Shown: positions 1 to 12,137 of the stretch, in pieces
Layout of the letters: each line of letters begins with the position of its first letter
Position numbering within the stretch: the first letter of the stretch is position 1
Source of the DNA: Microvelia longipes
Lineage: Eukaryota > Arthropoda > Insecta > Hemiptera > Veliidae
Direction of reading: 5' to 3'
DNA: 64,000 nucleotides
Assembly (NCBI GenBank): GCA_018340805.1
Contig: JACMZG010001863.1
Span: 58,338,477 to 58,402,476 of the forward strand
The notes under the pieces: model-generated
What the model was told of the DNA's origin: nothing
What the model saw: the letters and a program-made list of their open reading frames with translations, nothing else
Database searches by the model: none
Translations under genes and position numbers: made by a program

Positions 1-740
1 CAATAATAGCCAATCGTATTTCATTTTAAAATATTGCCATAAACATGTTTTTTAGGGGAGATAACCAAAATTAGAATGGAAAACCCTCTTAAAAATCTTT
101 TATACTAGTTTGATAAAACAGCGAAAAAGTAGAGTTAATATTGCAAACATTCCTTCAATCACGTTTCGTAACCACATATATCGCACCAAATATATAAAAA
201 TTGGAAAAACGGGAAGTTAAAAAGAGTTTTGAACCTCTTGAAGTATCCTGTCTATTTCAGATATGAATAATGAATACGTTTGTAGTTTTAGCAAAATTTT
301 TGTTATTGATGCTTTTGAAGTGTTTGGATGAGTTGAGAGCATCAAGTGCGTCGTGCAGTCCAAAGGGAACGCTCTCAGATTCATATATGCCTATTCAACT
401 CGAAACCAGTCCTCAAAGCATATTACTTCATAACCTTTATATCCAATTATGTTTTGAAGAACGTAGATATGTTCAATGGTATTACCTAAAAAATATGAAA
501 CGTTTTTGTGTTTTAAAAGCGTCAAACCAGATATTGGTTTTTTTTTAATTAATCGATGGTTAGATATTACTTTGGATATTTGTTTCTGTCATAACTATGC
601 AAAAACTATTTTTTATAAATTTAATTTAGTCACGGAATTTATTGTTATTTATTTTTTTGTTTATTTATTTTTTTTTGTTATTTATTTTGTTATTTATCGC
701 AGAGCTTGGCACAGGAAGAGGGAAACTTATGTGTTTAAAT
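1..740. other. AT-rich sequence, nothing recognised
   Basis: AT-rich DNA with T-rich runs near 630-690. The short open frames here have no recognisable domain and look like chance. If the Na+/K+-ATPase beta gene extends upstream, this would be intron, but no earlier exon was recognised between 1 and 5348. Confidence 0.4.
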
Positions 741-764
741 ACTAGCACACCATGTGCCGTCAAA

Positions 765-870
765 GTGAGACGAAAAGTTACAGTTCGGAATGGGATTCGA
801 ACCCCAGCCGAATCTGGTGTTGCTGTTTAGTTGAAAATTTGTGAAGCCAAGCGCTTTAGACCCCTCGATC
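765..870 (-). repeat. tRNA-derived SINE head (candidate)
   Basis: On the minus strand there is an A-box-like stretch (GGTCTAAAGCGCTTGG), and about 50 bases later a B-box-like GGTTCGAATCCC. This spacing is that of an internal Pol III promoter of a tRNA or tRNA-derived SINE. A full cloverleaf with a paired acceptor stem is not evident, so a SINE or decayed tRNA is more likely than a functional tRNA. Confidence 0.4.
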
Positions 871-923
871 ATTTCAAACCCTTTATTGACATTTATTTGT
901 AATGCTGTAATTAAAATAGGCTT

Positions 924-1140
924 TTAACATGTGTATGGGAGCCATGGCACTACAGCCCGTACCTTAACATGTGTCTGGGAGCCATGGCACTACAGCCCGT
1001 ATGTGTATGGAGCCATGGCACTACAGCCGTACCTTAACATTGTATGGGAGCCATGGCACTACAGCCGTACCATGGGAGCCATGGCATACAGCCCGTACCT
1101 TAACATGTGTATGGGAGCCATGGTACTACAGCACGTACGT
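924..1140. repeat. Minisatellite, about 36-40 bp unit, 6 copies
   Basis: Six degenerate direct copies of a unit containing GGGAGCCATGGCACTACAGC. Copies differ by small deletions, so the reading frame is not kept. The open frames here are translations of the repeat, not a gene. Confidence 0.9.
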
Positions 1141-1239
1141 TTATGATATGAGATCATTTCTAATGTTTAATGTGGTGATAAAACGAACAAAATTTTGTAT
1201 AACTATGCAGGAAAATAAAGTATTACTAACTATATCATG

Positions 1240-1855
1240 TGATACTACCGAGTTTTGCAAAACATGAACAGTTGACACAATATAATTGTGCGAGAGACAC
1301 CAAGGAAATGTAACAAGCAAAATGCAATGTTACATCTGGAACTGTTCCATCATTTGACATTCGTCATCATTGATGGCTCGACATAATGTCATGTTCCACT
1401 CTGTTTTGTTACGTCTAACTCATCAAGGCGCCGATAGAGCCTGGACTCACTCTTACCTTCGATTAATTCCAAAGAATATAATGTGAAGCATTTTGCTTGT
1501 TACATTTCCTAGGTGTCTCTCGCACAATTATATTGTGTCAACTGTTCATGTTTTGCAAAACTCGGTAGTATCAAATGATATATGTTTTGCTTGCCATGCA
1601 TGATGGCGGTAAGAGAGCACCGCTCGTCTCTGGTAAGTACTTCACATTATATTCTTCGGAATTAATTGAAGGTCAGAGTGAGTTCAGGCTCTGTCGGCGC
1701 CCTGATGAGTTAGATGTAACGAAACAGAGTGGGGCATGACATTATGTCGAGCCATCAATGATGACGAATGTCGAATGATGGAACAGCTCCCAGATGTAGC
1801 ATTGCATTTTGCTGGTTACATTTCCTTGGTGTCTCTCTCACAATTATATTGTATC
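1240..1855. repeat. Palindromic pair of a dispersed repeat (family A)
   Basis: A unit starting near ACAATATAATTGTGCGAGAG runs rightward from about 1275, and a second copy runs in the opposite orientation to about 1850, giving a large imperfect inverted repeat. The same family occurs in both arms of the 4.4 kb inverted repeat (about 7620-7990 and 10130-10490), and a short piece lies at 42785-42870. It has no coding capacity, so it is probably a non-autonomous DNA element or foldback element of unknown class. Confidence 0.7.
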
Positions 1856-1884
1856 ACTAACTAGTTTAAAATTTTTCTTCCGAG

Positions 1885-2341
1885 TCAAAGAGACTAAAAC
1901 TATTAGAGGGAGAATACAACAGCTTTCATCATTCCTTGGGTTGCTTGTAGGTGCCGTAACGGTACATTGGTGACGACATTTTTTTATTTTTCCTAATAAT
2001 TACAATTTCACGTAAATATTACATTATTTTTCGACTATTTTGTTTTAAATCAAGTAAAATGAATTTAAAATAAGTTTTATTTATTATCTATTGCATTTAT
2101 CTTTAATTGTTAGTTTTGAATAAAGTGTTTTAATGTGGCATGACTGAAAAATGTCCGCCGTGAGTACAATGCATGCTACAATAGAAGTTGTAGAGGGTGG
2201 GGGTGTATCTATTCTTTCTCTAGGGAGACTATAGTAGGGGTAAGTACAGTTAAGGCACCTATGGAAACTGTCTCACTTCCAGACCCCTTATCACTGTGTT
2301 AATCTGGTTCTGTACTCCCTCTAATAGTTTTAGTCTCTTTG
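1885..2341. repeat. Inverted repeat pair flanking 0.4 kb
   Basis: The sequence CAAAGAGACTAAAACTATTA at 1886 and its reverse complement ending at about 2341 form inverted arms about 27 bp long. The right arm is followed directly by the hAT-like MITE at 2345. The sequence between the arms shows no gene. Confidence 0.55.
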
Positions 2342-2344
2342 TTC

Positions 2345-2643
2345 CAAGGATGTTGAATAAAGGGGATGACGCATTAAGGAACATTTCTGACCCCATGGAA
2401 GTTGTATGAGATAGAGAAATAAGAGCAAAATTACCTCCCCTTAGGTTATAAGTTTGCCTCTAAATTTTAAGACCTGCGCTGTTATAAGGATCATAAGCAT
2501 GCGCAGTTTGTACCAAGCATGTGCAGTTGGTTTTTGACGTGTGTTTCGTGTTGCATTCATCTCTATGTTTTGATTTTCGATGGGGTCACTTTGTTGAATG
2601 GCAATTCGACTTAGTGCGTCATCCCCTTTATTCAACATCCTTG
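2345..2643. mobile_element. hAT-like MITE with 8 bp target duplication (family B, copy 1)
   Basis: A 299 bp element with terminal inverted repeats that begin CAAGGATGTTGAATAAAGG and end with the reverse complement. It is flanked on both sides by the direct repeat CTTTGTTC (2337-2344 and 2644-2651). An 8 bp target duplication with CA...TG termini fits the hAT superfamily, which is an inference. It has no transposase and is therefore non-autonomous. A second copy is at 32666-33180. Confidence 0.8.
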
Positions 2644-3016
2644 CTTTGTTCCGAGTCGAAGGCAAAGGTAGGTTACAGAAAACACATGCTAAGGTAAAGT
2701 CGAGACAGGTTTCCTTCCCTACCTTGCTGATTATAATATTTTACGTGATCATGCTTAGAGCCCCGACCCTCCTAGTTATTAGTGCTAAATAACCTCATTT
2801 GACTTGAAATAGATCTAGAGCGATTAAAAAAACAGTATTTCTTCGGACCCTCATTCATTTGGGGCCACCGACCCCGAAAAACCGGGTTCATTTCAAACGA
2901 CTTCTTTATTCTTGAGAAGAATTTTGAGAGAATATTTTTTCCCTCGGCAGAAAATGCTACTTCCTAATCAAGAAAGTTCAGAAATATGTCAATGTATATA
3001 GCCCTTTAACTATACT

Positions 3017-3052
3017 CAACAAAGTTATAGTTATACAACTATAACTTTGTTG
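3017..3052. repeat. Perfect 16 bp hairpin, 4 nt loop
   Basis: CAACAAAGTTATAGTT, loop ATAC, then the exact reverse complement. No T tract or gene context suggests a terminator. It may be a remnant of a foldback element. Confidence 0.8.
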
Positions 3053-3521
3053 TCTGTTCTAATCTATAAGCAATCAACATCATGCCTATTTGATCCGCCC
3101 TTTCAATAATAGTTAAGAAAAGCTATTTTCGGTTAAAATAAATCAAGAGTTAATGAAATTTTCATCCTCTTATGGCTTTATAAAATTAATCGGTTTATTA
3201 TTGAGTTATTTCATTTTAACTAAGCTCTTTATCGGCTCACTGGAGTTCGACTTTTCATGGGATATCGGACTTCAAAAGTTCTTTTAAACAGGATTTTATT
3301 TCTTTCCTTGATAGAGAAAACTTACCGCTTTATATCTTAAAATAAAAAGATGATTCAAAAGGAAAAGTTTTTCAAAGGAGAGAGATATAAATCCGTTCCA
3401 GCGTTTTGTGTTGGTGCGTCTTTTTTATTAATGTTAATTCTCCGCAGATCTAGAATCTGTTAAGTATTTTTTATTTTTTATTATTTTTCTCACGTATACT
3501 GTAGGTAAAATAGTTATTTAT

Positions 3522-3622
3522 GCCATAAGGCTGAGAAGTGTGTCTTTATGTCACGGCAATCAGATTTACTTGATTTAATTGGAAAAATTGCCAAGACATA
3601 AAGACATTCTCAGCCGGATGGC
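3522..3622. repeat. Inverted repeat, about 36 bp arms
   Basis: Arms at 3522-3560 (from GCCATAAGGCTGAGAAG) and 3587-3622 are imperfect reverse complements separated by about 26 bp. Weaker inverted similarity around GAGGTAGCACTC (about 3641) and about 4063-4086 may mark the outer ends of a larger decayed element. Confidence 0.6.
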
Positions 3623-4154
3623 ATACACTATTTTTTTTGAGGTAGCACTCATTAAATAAACTGCGCTATATACTTAATTGAAAAAAAAACAAACGTCCAA
3701 TTAACTCCATATTATCGTCGTCATTGAATTCATCCATAGCTTCACACTTTTACTCAAAAATGTAAAAGCTTTACAAATAAACACACAAAAATTGACAATT
3801 AGAACACCTTTTAAAACCGAAAAAAAATTAGTCTACGAACAAAAACAGAAACAAAAAGAACGTTTTTAAAGAAATCTCATGAAGGTTTTACACAGATTGT
3901 TTTTTTGAACACGCTACATTACAGTAATGGCGGCAATATATGAATTACTTTTACGTCCTAGGAGTTTTTTTTACATTCATTATTGTCCTCGGAGGTGAAA
4001 AGTACTAAATAACCTCCTATAACAATAATGATTGGCTTCTCATCCTAAAAACGGTCCAATAAAGTGCTCAATTACGTACTACCTCAAAAAAGGAAATTAT
4101 TAAGTTAGCAAAAAAAATGGAAACCGTGATGTCACTTGAATTATTCCGTTTCCT

Positions 4155-5185
4155 AAGTGGTTTTCACAAAGTTTTCCCAGCGTATTTAAGCTAGAGAGTT
4201 GAAACTTGGTACAAAAACCAATCTTTAGGTGTAGTAGTGATATCTGGAAAACATTTTTGTACATCATTCATTACCCGTTTACTGTTTTACAATGACAGCA
4301 TTTTTTTTTTCGATAAAATCATAAAACGCAGAGAAATGTTTCGATGGATTTGAGATTTGGAACCATGGCATGTAGAACCAGATATGTGCCATGTTTCATC
4401 TCATTATCAGCATTAGTTTAATTTATTTCAGATGACTTGTGAACGTTTTAAAAAAAAATTGAAATTAATCTATTGAGTTTGTAATTCAGTACAAGTATAT
4501 ACATGTACCCAGTTCATTGTAGAAACGTATACTACAGTCTATCGTTTAGTTTAAAAATCCCCAAGGTCATAAGTATTTTGGGGATTGAACAATCAGAGAA
4601 GCCGCTGCCAACCACTCAATTTAAAAGAGAAAAAAATCCCTACCACAATAACCGTTGTAGGGAAAAAACCTTCTTCCCGGCAATCGTTCACTTTGTTTTT
4701 GGTTCTTCTTTTGATTACATCGTTTTAAAAACTACTTTCAAATTAATCTTAACAATGATATTTTAAAATAAAACTACACAAAAGAAATGTAAAAAAACAT
4801 CGCCAAGAAAATACGGGTAAAATAACCTGATTTGTTTACATAGTTTTTTCCCGCTCCCTTCTAGCAGGGATTTTTTTTTAAGAATCAGTGGTGTCTAAAC
4901 TGACCTGTCAAGATTTTTAAACTAAACGATAGAGTAATACGAGTATATCTACGGTTCTTCTGGATCATAAAAGTTAAGGAGCGTGTTCAGCGCCTGAATA
5001 GATGACCGCTGGCAATAAAACATCTGAAACATACATTCACTATCTAAGGACGAGCGGTTTGCAGTTTACTTTTGGCTGTTTTTATACTTTGAGGACGAGC
5101 GATAAGAGTACGAAGTAGTGAATATGAGCGTAGCGAATATGATGTGACGAGGAAAAGTTCCGAGGTACTTCGAACCCGATTTATT
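4155..5185 (+). repeat. Dispersed repeat family C, interrupted by a MITE
   Basis: The start (CTAGAGAGTTGAAACTTGG at about 4190) and the end (GAGGAAAAGTTCCGAGGTAC at about 5150) match the two halves of a continuous 250 bp repeat at 48155-48435. The Tc1-type MITE at 4535-4935 lies between them, so it probably inserted into this repeat. Related pieces: 33190-33300 (minus), 37500-37615 (minus), 42305-42362. The class is unknown; it resembles the 3' region of a LINE or a SINE. Confidence 0.55.
4535..4935. mobile_element. Tc1/mariner-type MITE (family D, copy 1)
   Basis: A roughly 400 bp element with terminal inverted repeats CAGTCTATCGTTTAGTTT... preceded by TA. The right terminus is slightly degraded. 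A CAGT terminus with TA at the ends is typical of Tc1/mariner elements. The internal ORF has no transposase motif. The second, better preserved copy is at 14205-14608 inside the same host gene. Confidence 0.8.
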
Positions 5186-5348
5186 TTTCTAACATTATAT
5201 TATCTTCTATGAATTGAGGACGATATAAAATTATGTTTAGACATCATAACTGTTTTAATAGAATCTGGATATTTTTACACGTTAGTGTAAAAAATAAGAT
5301 AACACAATATATATATCTGTTGATAAAAATGGTTATTAATTATTACAG

Positions 5349-5530
5349 TTTATAAGAGACCCGGGCTGACACCAGGAAGGGGTCAGAACATCTATAAATG
5401 TGATTACGACAGACCTCCAGGTCCAGGACAGGTTTGCGATGTGGACATCAAGAATTGGTTCCCCTGCGTGTCTGAGAATCATTTCAACTATCACCAATCT
5501 TCACCTTGCATCTTCATCAAATTGAACAAG
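5349..5530 (+). CDS. Na+/K+-ATPase beta subunit, internal exon
   Basis: Encodes 60 residues plus a split first codon, starting YKRPGLTPGRGQ and ending with FIKLNK. It contains KCDYDRPPGPGQVCDVDI and NWFPCVSEN, which match the extracellular domain of Na+/K+-ATPase beta subunits, including conserved cysteines and the FNYH...PCIFIKLN motif. The beta subunit is a single-pass type II membrane glycoprotein needed for folding and surface delivery of the catalytic alpha subunit. An acceptor (TTACAG) precedes and a donor (GTAATC) follows; the exon starts with two bases of a split codon. Exons for the cytoplasmic tail and transmembrane helix were not found in this window. Confidence 0.93.
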
Positions 5531-6854
5531 GTAATCAGTTTTAGTAGTAGTACGGCGATGGAAAGTCAAACCTGCCAATAGAATGCCAAGTAAACAATCA
5601 CCTATTTATACAATATAAGTTGTTCATTCTTGTTTTTCTGGAGTTCGCAACTGAAAATTTCTGTGGAAGGTTGATAAATAGGCGTTAACATATCTGCTGT
5701 TGGATGGGCTTACTCAAAAGTTAACTAGAAAAGGTTAAACCAAACTAGAAAAGGTTCGACTTCAGTTACTACCCTCATCATTTCATTCGCATCCAACTTA
5801 ATATTTCAGTCTTGTAGGAATTCTGTTAGAAACTTGAAATCAAAGTCAAGCGCTGTAGGGAATGTGAAGGAAATTTTACTCTACAAAGGGTGGAGATTAC
5901 TAGGATGAAAAGATAGAGAGTACTTGCCTACAGGCAATCAACCAAACTTTTTAGCCCTTTTTCTCCAGCTTCCTTTGGGTCATGGGATGTGACCTTAAGG
6001 GATGAACTCCTGAGCGACGAACTCTAAACCCTTTTATAGGTCACATGATTCGTTGTACCGCGATGTTACGAGAGCCCTGAATTCCCATTGGCTCTAAGTG
6101 TTTTCTCTTGTAGCTTATATGAATTCAGCAAGATCCCCTATTGGCTCCCCTAGGATCCCAGCTCACTATCAATCCGCTTGATTCTTCAAGGTGTGGGGAT
6201 CCAAGCATCCTAGTCTACACTGAATGGTCACTGCCCCTCGTTAATTTTAATATAAGGGTTCGTTTCAGAATAAAGTCAATAACGGTAGTGGAAATTAGGT
6301 CCATAACAAGACTTTTATAACTATTAATAGCTTTAATTTAAAGTAACCACACAAATCTTCAATTGTCTTGAGATGTCTAGGAATAATAATAAAGATGTAT
6401 GATTTTTCATCTTGACATTATATATAATGAAATATTGATCCTTAAGGGTTAGGAATTTCCCCTCTCTGTCTTTTCCTACTCCTTAAAAAATATTGCCTTT
6501 TTACAAGGAGACCGGATGTTGGTTGTGAAAACTCAAAAGGGACATGACTGATGAAAAGAAATATCTTGCCAAACAAATATTATTACTTTGCCTTTTTCCT
6601 CCATTTTCCTCGACCATTTCCCGACTCAAATTCTCTGTCATTTCATCTTCAACGGGTCATTTTCTTTCTGATTCCTTCCGTTCTTTTTCTCCTTATACAA
6701 TATTAATAGAAATTAATTATTATTTTCTTCCTATCTAATATCGAAATCTCTTATATGACAAATAATATTTAATAATAAAAGATGAATGGACAGCTGGAAA
6801 AGGGTAACCTAGAGATAACCACAGTACGTTTTGGTGTTACCTACTGATAAGAAC
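5531..6854 (+). other. Intron of the Na+/K+-ATPase beta gene, left part
   Basis: No exon or recognised element here. The open frame at 6544-6738 has no domain and low complexity. Intron one as a whole runs 5531-12026. Confidence 0.6.
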
Positions 6855-8271
6855 CATTTTCTAAACAAAAGATTTTCCCATGTATTAGCATAGGAAAATT
6901 TTTAGGTGGGGGTTTTTTAATATAATTTATTGTATTTAACTCTTGAAATGTTATGAAATCGAAAGTTGGACATCTATATTTACGTTAGGAAATAAAACAA
7001 GTGTGGTTTGTTCGATTTTTCCGAATAAAATACGGTAGTGAAATGTGACCTTTTTTTGTGCATTTTGGACTCTCCGTTTTTTGACTTTTTTTAATATAAT
7101 TCATATTATTTTAACTCTTGAAATGTTATGAAATCGAAAGTTGGACATCTATATTATCGAAGAAACAAAATCAGTGAGGTTTAGTAGATTTTTCTGAAAT
7201 AAATACGGTAGTAAAATCTAATGTTTTTGTTTACATTTTGCATCGTTTGTTTCTGGTGTTTTGTACTATTTTTGACTTCTTATTAAGATAATATCGTATA
7301 TTATTGGTTTCAACGACAAAGGTAATTTGTTTATACTGAAAGAAGTATGTATATCAGCATTTGTGGTATGGAATATCAGTAACTTTGTTGATAAGTTGCT
7401 CAAGTCACTTCTGTGCATTGATGCCGTGCATAATTTAAGTGAAATGTCAACATCTTCTATTCATTTTTATAATCTAGAAGACGTGCATGCTAGATTTTTG
7501 TTCACTGATAAAGGATGCATGGAGACATTGCACAAGTTGAATCAACTTCATGCATAAATAATTACTGTTGTAAGATGTCAATGTCATTTACTCAATTTAT
7601 GTTAAAAACCAAATAATCTGTCAATATATAACTGTGCAGAGACACCTAGGAAATATAAAAGCAAAATGCAATACTACATCTGGGATTTGTTCCATCATTC
7701 GACATTTGTCTTCATTGATGGCTCTACATAATGTCATGCCCCACGTTTTGTCACGTGTAGGGTGCCGACGGAGCCTGAACTCACTGTAACCTTTGATTAA
7801 AATTCCAAAGAATATCATGTGAAGTATTTACCAGAGATGAGCGGTGCTCTCTTACGACCATCATGCTTGGCAAGCAAAACATGTATCATTTGATACTACC
7901 GAGTTTTGAAAAACATGAATACTCCCACAATATACCTGATCGAGAGACACCTAGGAAATGTAACTTGCTAAATGCAATGCTACAAATTATGTCAAACTTT
8001 ATGACTCATAACAACTGCGAAGCTATGCCCACCTCAAGAAAGTCAAGTTTCATTACGGTGAAGCCTTCACAAGCATCTGTTGCAACCTTTGTGCGGCTGT
8101 AGTCATAATATTTTATTCTTAATTAGGATTTAAACTTGTATTAAACTTTTCTTTCATTGTTAAAATTTTATATTATAATAAAATTTAGTAAAATTGATTC
8201 TTTTATTTTATTCTAATTTCTCTATGACCTACACCAATTTAGGAGGTTTGTCATATAGGAGCCAGGTGACC

Positions 8272-9839
8272 CTATCGACTCGATTTGAAGTAGACATTAG
8301 TTGATTCATATGGGCTTAAGTCTGATTTAAATAAACTCAAGTATGCTTTGTTTTATTTTTACATTTATAGAATGTATATTTCCTGTTGGTACAAGACTTA
8401 TTAAGTTAACTTGAATAAATAATTTTAGTTGGCCCAAGTTAATCATTTGACTAGTTTTGATTTTAAATTACCTATGTCAGCTTGTACCTACTCATGTCAA
8501 ATTAAATCTACTTATTGCTTCAACTTTTATTTATTTGAGTTGAATCAAGTTGAATTGAACCGAATTGACTTCAATCAGATCAAGCGATTTGAATCAACTA
8601 TCGACTCAAGTCGATTATCTGTTGAGTCGACTCATATAAAATCGGTTTATAAGTCAATTTGGCACATCACTATTTTATTTCTCATTGAAAGATCTGTTTA
8701 TCTACAATTTCTACCCCCCCCCCTCAGGCTTTGCCTTGTGGGTTACTTGTATACTTTTGTGTTAACTTTTTTGTATTTTTTTTTTTTGTATGTATACTTG
8801 TAAATAAAGGTTGTTCAAAAACACAGACTCATGACTACTCAATTTTTTTCTACAGTTTAAACAGACTCATGATTGATATCTGCCCTATTTTTCGCTTATC
8901 ATGTATACATAAAAATTGGAGGAATCGTCTCAATTTTCTTCTGAGACTTTTTTTATGTTCAGGTAAGTATTATTAGTATAGTATTGCACATTTCTAACAA
9001 TATAAAATTATCAAATTGAAATTTTAGATGCTACTAAAATTCATAATGTTCTACCACAATAAGATTTAGACTGAAAAAAGGATCAGTCATACCTACTGTA
9101 AATCAAATGCAGATGGCTTCTGTGGATACAATAATTGTCATTTTTTAGTTTGTGATATTATAACCCTCTCAATAATTGAAGTCTTTATAAATAAAACCTG
9201 GCGAAGAGGAAGCTGCCATGAACTATAAATGTGAATTACATTAGAAGTCATATCTCAAGTTTCATTAAATTTGCTATACCCGCAAATAGAAACATGGTAT
9301 TCTATTACCCTACAATAACAATAATAATGCCCGTTTAGAGCCTTGTAGCTCATCAGTGATAACCCCTGCGGGAACCACTACGGGTGGTAGTAGCAACTGT
9401 TACACTCAAATTGTATTCAAAAATTGGCGATAATATATTAAACAATAATTTTCTATCAACTGAGAGTGTAACCTGGGATGGTGTCAAAGGTCAGTGTAAA
9501 GACTAACGCCTTAACGACCTCGGCCACGGAGGCAGTATTCTATTACACTATTTACACAATATTCAAATGCTGTTGTCTTTTTGATGGTTAAGTTTAAAAT
9601 TGCATCAGCTATTTGAGGTAATGAGGTTTACAAGAAAATTCATTCATATATCCTGAGAAGTCTGGGAACCACACATGTGATGCCTCTCTCGATTCAAAAA
9701 ATGAGAAAACTATTTTTAACAACAAATATTTATCACAAATTTGTATGCTGTCTGCCTTGACACTGATGGACACCTCAGTCAGGTATGTGTTTGACTGAAC
9801 AAAGCTCAAGCTAAGGTATATCAGATCTTATAGATTTAA
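8272..9839. other. Spacer between the giant inverted-repeat arms
   Basis: Low-complexity stretch at 8290-8650 rich in GACTCGA/TTGAA words. The ORF at 8429-8803 encodes a hydrophobic, aromatic-rich chance-like product with no domain. A tRNA-like sequence lies at about 9490-9535 (minus). No transposase was recognised. Confidence 0.5.
9465..9536 (-). repeat. tRNA-like SINE head or tRNA fragment
   Basis: The minus strand reads GCCTCCGTGGCCGAGGTCGT followed by TAAGGCG, which closely resembles the 5' half and D-arm/A-box of Ser- or Leu-type tRNAs. The 3' half does not form a clear T arm, so this is a fragment or SINE head, not a working tRNA. Confidence 0.45.
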
Positions 9840-11272
9840 GGTGGCCCAGGCACCTATATGAAACCTCCTAAATTGGTGTAGGTCATAGAGAATTAGAATA
9901 AAATAAAAGAATCAATTTTACTAAATTTTATTTAATATAAAATTTTAACAGTGAAAGAAAAGTTTAATACAAGTTTAAATCCTAATTAAGAATAAAATAT
10001 TATGACTACAGCCGCACAAAGGTTGCAACAGATGCTTGTGAAGGCTTCACCGTAATGAAACTTGACTTTCTTGAGGTGGGCATAGCTTCGCAGTTGTTAT
10101 GAGTCATAAAGTTTGACATAATTTGTAGCATTGCATTTAGCAAGTTACATTTCCTAGGTGTCTCTCGATCAGGTATATTGTGGGAGTATTCATGTTTTTC
10201 AAACTCGGTAGTATCAAATGATACATGTTTTGCTTGCCAAGCATGATGGTCGTAAGAGAGCACCGCTCATCTCTGGTAAATACTTCACATGATATTCTTT
10301 GGAATTTTAATCAAAGGTTACAGTGAGTTCAGGCTCCGTCGGCACCCTACACGTGACAAAACGTGGGGCATGACATTATGTAGAGCCATCAATGAAGACA
10401 AATGTCGAATGATGGAACAAATCCCAGATGTAGTATTGCATTTTGCTTGTTATATTTCCTAGGTGTCTCTTGCACAGTTATATATTGACAGATTATTTGG
10501 TTTTTAACATAAATTGAGTAAATGACATTGACATCTTACAACAGTAATTATTTATGCATGAAGTTGATTCAACTTGTGCATTATGCATGGAGACATTGGT
10601 CTCCATGCATCCTTTATCAGTGAACAAAAATCTAGCATGCACGTCTTCTAGATTATAAAAATGAATAGAAGATGTTGACATTTCACTTAAATTATGCACG
10701 GCATCAATGCACAGAAGTGACTTGAGCAACTTATCAACAAAGTTACTGATTTTCCATACCACAAATGCTGATATACATACTTCTTTCAGTATAAACAAAT
10801 TACCTTTGTCGTTGAAACCAATAATATACGATATTATCTTAATAAGAAGTCAAAAATAGTACAAAAACACCAGAAACAAACGAGTGCAAAATGTAAACAA
10901 AAACATTAGATTTTACTACCGTATTTATTTCAGAAAAATCCACTAAACCTCACTGATTTTGTTTCTTTTCGATAATATAGATGTCCAACTTTCGATTTCA
11001 TAACATTTCAAGAGTTAAATAATATGAATTATATTAAAAAAAGTCAAAAACGGAGAGTCCAAAATGCACAAAAAAAGGTCACATTTCACTACCGTATTTT
11101 ATTCGGAAAAATCGAACAAACCACACTTGTTTTATTTCCTAACGTAAATATAGATGTCCAACTTTCGATTTTCATAATTTCAAGAGTTAAATACAATAAA
11201 TTATATTTAAAAACACCTCCTAAAAATTTTGTCCTATGCTAATACATGGGGAAATCTTTTGTTTAGAAAATG

Positions 11273-12026
11273 AATTATTCACAACTGTTCTTCTCGTTCT
11301 TCTTTGGGTTTCTTCGTGTTCTTTTTGTTCCTCTTAGACAGAATTGCCAACTATGAAGCTGAAGTCCAGCAGTCTATTCCACGCTTGGTATTTTGGACAT
11401 ATATTCAATATTTGGATCTTATTTTGCGTACATCACTTTACTAGTGTGTTGATAGCGTTTTTCATATATTATATTAATAGTTATAGATAGTTTATATAAG
11501 TGGAATACTGCCATGATATAAGTGAATTTTATGTATTAGTCAAAATTTTATATGTCAATCAATAAAACTAGAACTAATACTGATATTAAAATGATACTTC
11601 GTATTTTTGTTAACCATACATACTAATACATGTATAAAAAATTTCAGGTTGATCTAAAGACTTTTTGAAGATTTGTGATTCATAAAATGCTTCAGGGGTA
11701 ATTTATCCTGGGTAATGGCTTCCCACATAGTTCATAAGCAATATGGTTCGGGACATTAACAGGGTTAATTTTTGTACCAAGTTTTATTTAGATAGTATTT
11801 ACGACAGTAGAGCACTAAATTATATCGTTTGTTCTCTTTATATCTTTTTCATATTAATCTAAATTTACCACCCAAGCAGATATAATGTCGGTGTAAACAG
11901 AAAAACTTGATCTGATCAGCCGCAGTTATTTGGCAAGAAGTTAATAACTTAATGAATTTTAACTCCTTGTTTATTCCAATCTCTCAAAGTATATATTCAG
12001 TTTGACAAATCTTTATGTTCTAACAG
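11273..12026 (+). other. Intron sequence, nothing recognised
   Basis: AT-rich DNA up to the next ATPase beta exon, ending with an acceptor TAACAG. Confidence 0.5.
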
Positions 12027-12137
12027 ATCTATGGTTGGGAGGCTGATTATTACAACGACACAGACGAGCTACCAGAAAATATGCCTGATGATCTTAAAAA
12101 TCACATTAAGGAACAGAAAGCTGAAAATCCTGAATTT
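12027..12137 (+). CDS. Na+/K+-ATPase beta subunit, internal exon
   Basis: Exactly 37 codons, from IYGWEADYYNDTDELPENMP to AENPEF, continuing directly from the LNK end of the preceding exon. The IYGW start after LNK is the usual beta-subunit arrangement. Acceptor TAACAG and donor GTAAGT. NDT is a potential N-glycosylation sequon in the extracellular domain. Confidence 0.92.

Larger units (their letters stand above)
6855..11272. mobile_element. Giant inverted repeat (foldback-like), 4.4 kb, in ATPase intron
   Basis: The left arm (6855-8271) and right arm (9840-11272) are near-identical reverse complements of about 1.42 kb, separated by about 1.57 kb. The arms give the same hypothetical peptides in opposite orientation (for example a frame starting MFILKEVCISAFVVW at 7327 plus and 10798 minus). 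Each arm contains a copy of family A. No transposase domain was recognised in arms or spacer, and no clear target duplication is visible. It could be a foldback element, a large-TIR DNA transposon that lost its core, or an inverted duplication. Confidence 0.8.

Noticed and set aside
7327..7557. Frame shared with 10493-10798 minus, seemingly conserved
   Set aside because: Identity arises because both lie in arms of one inverted repeat, not from selection on a protein.
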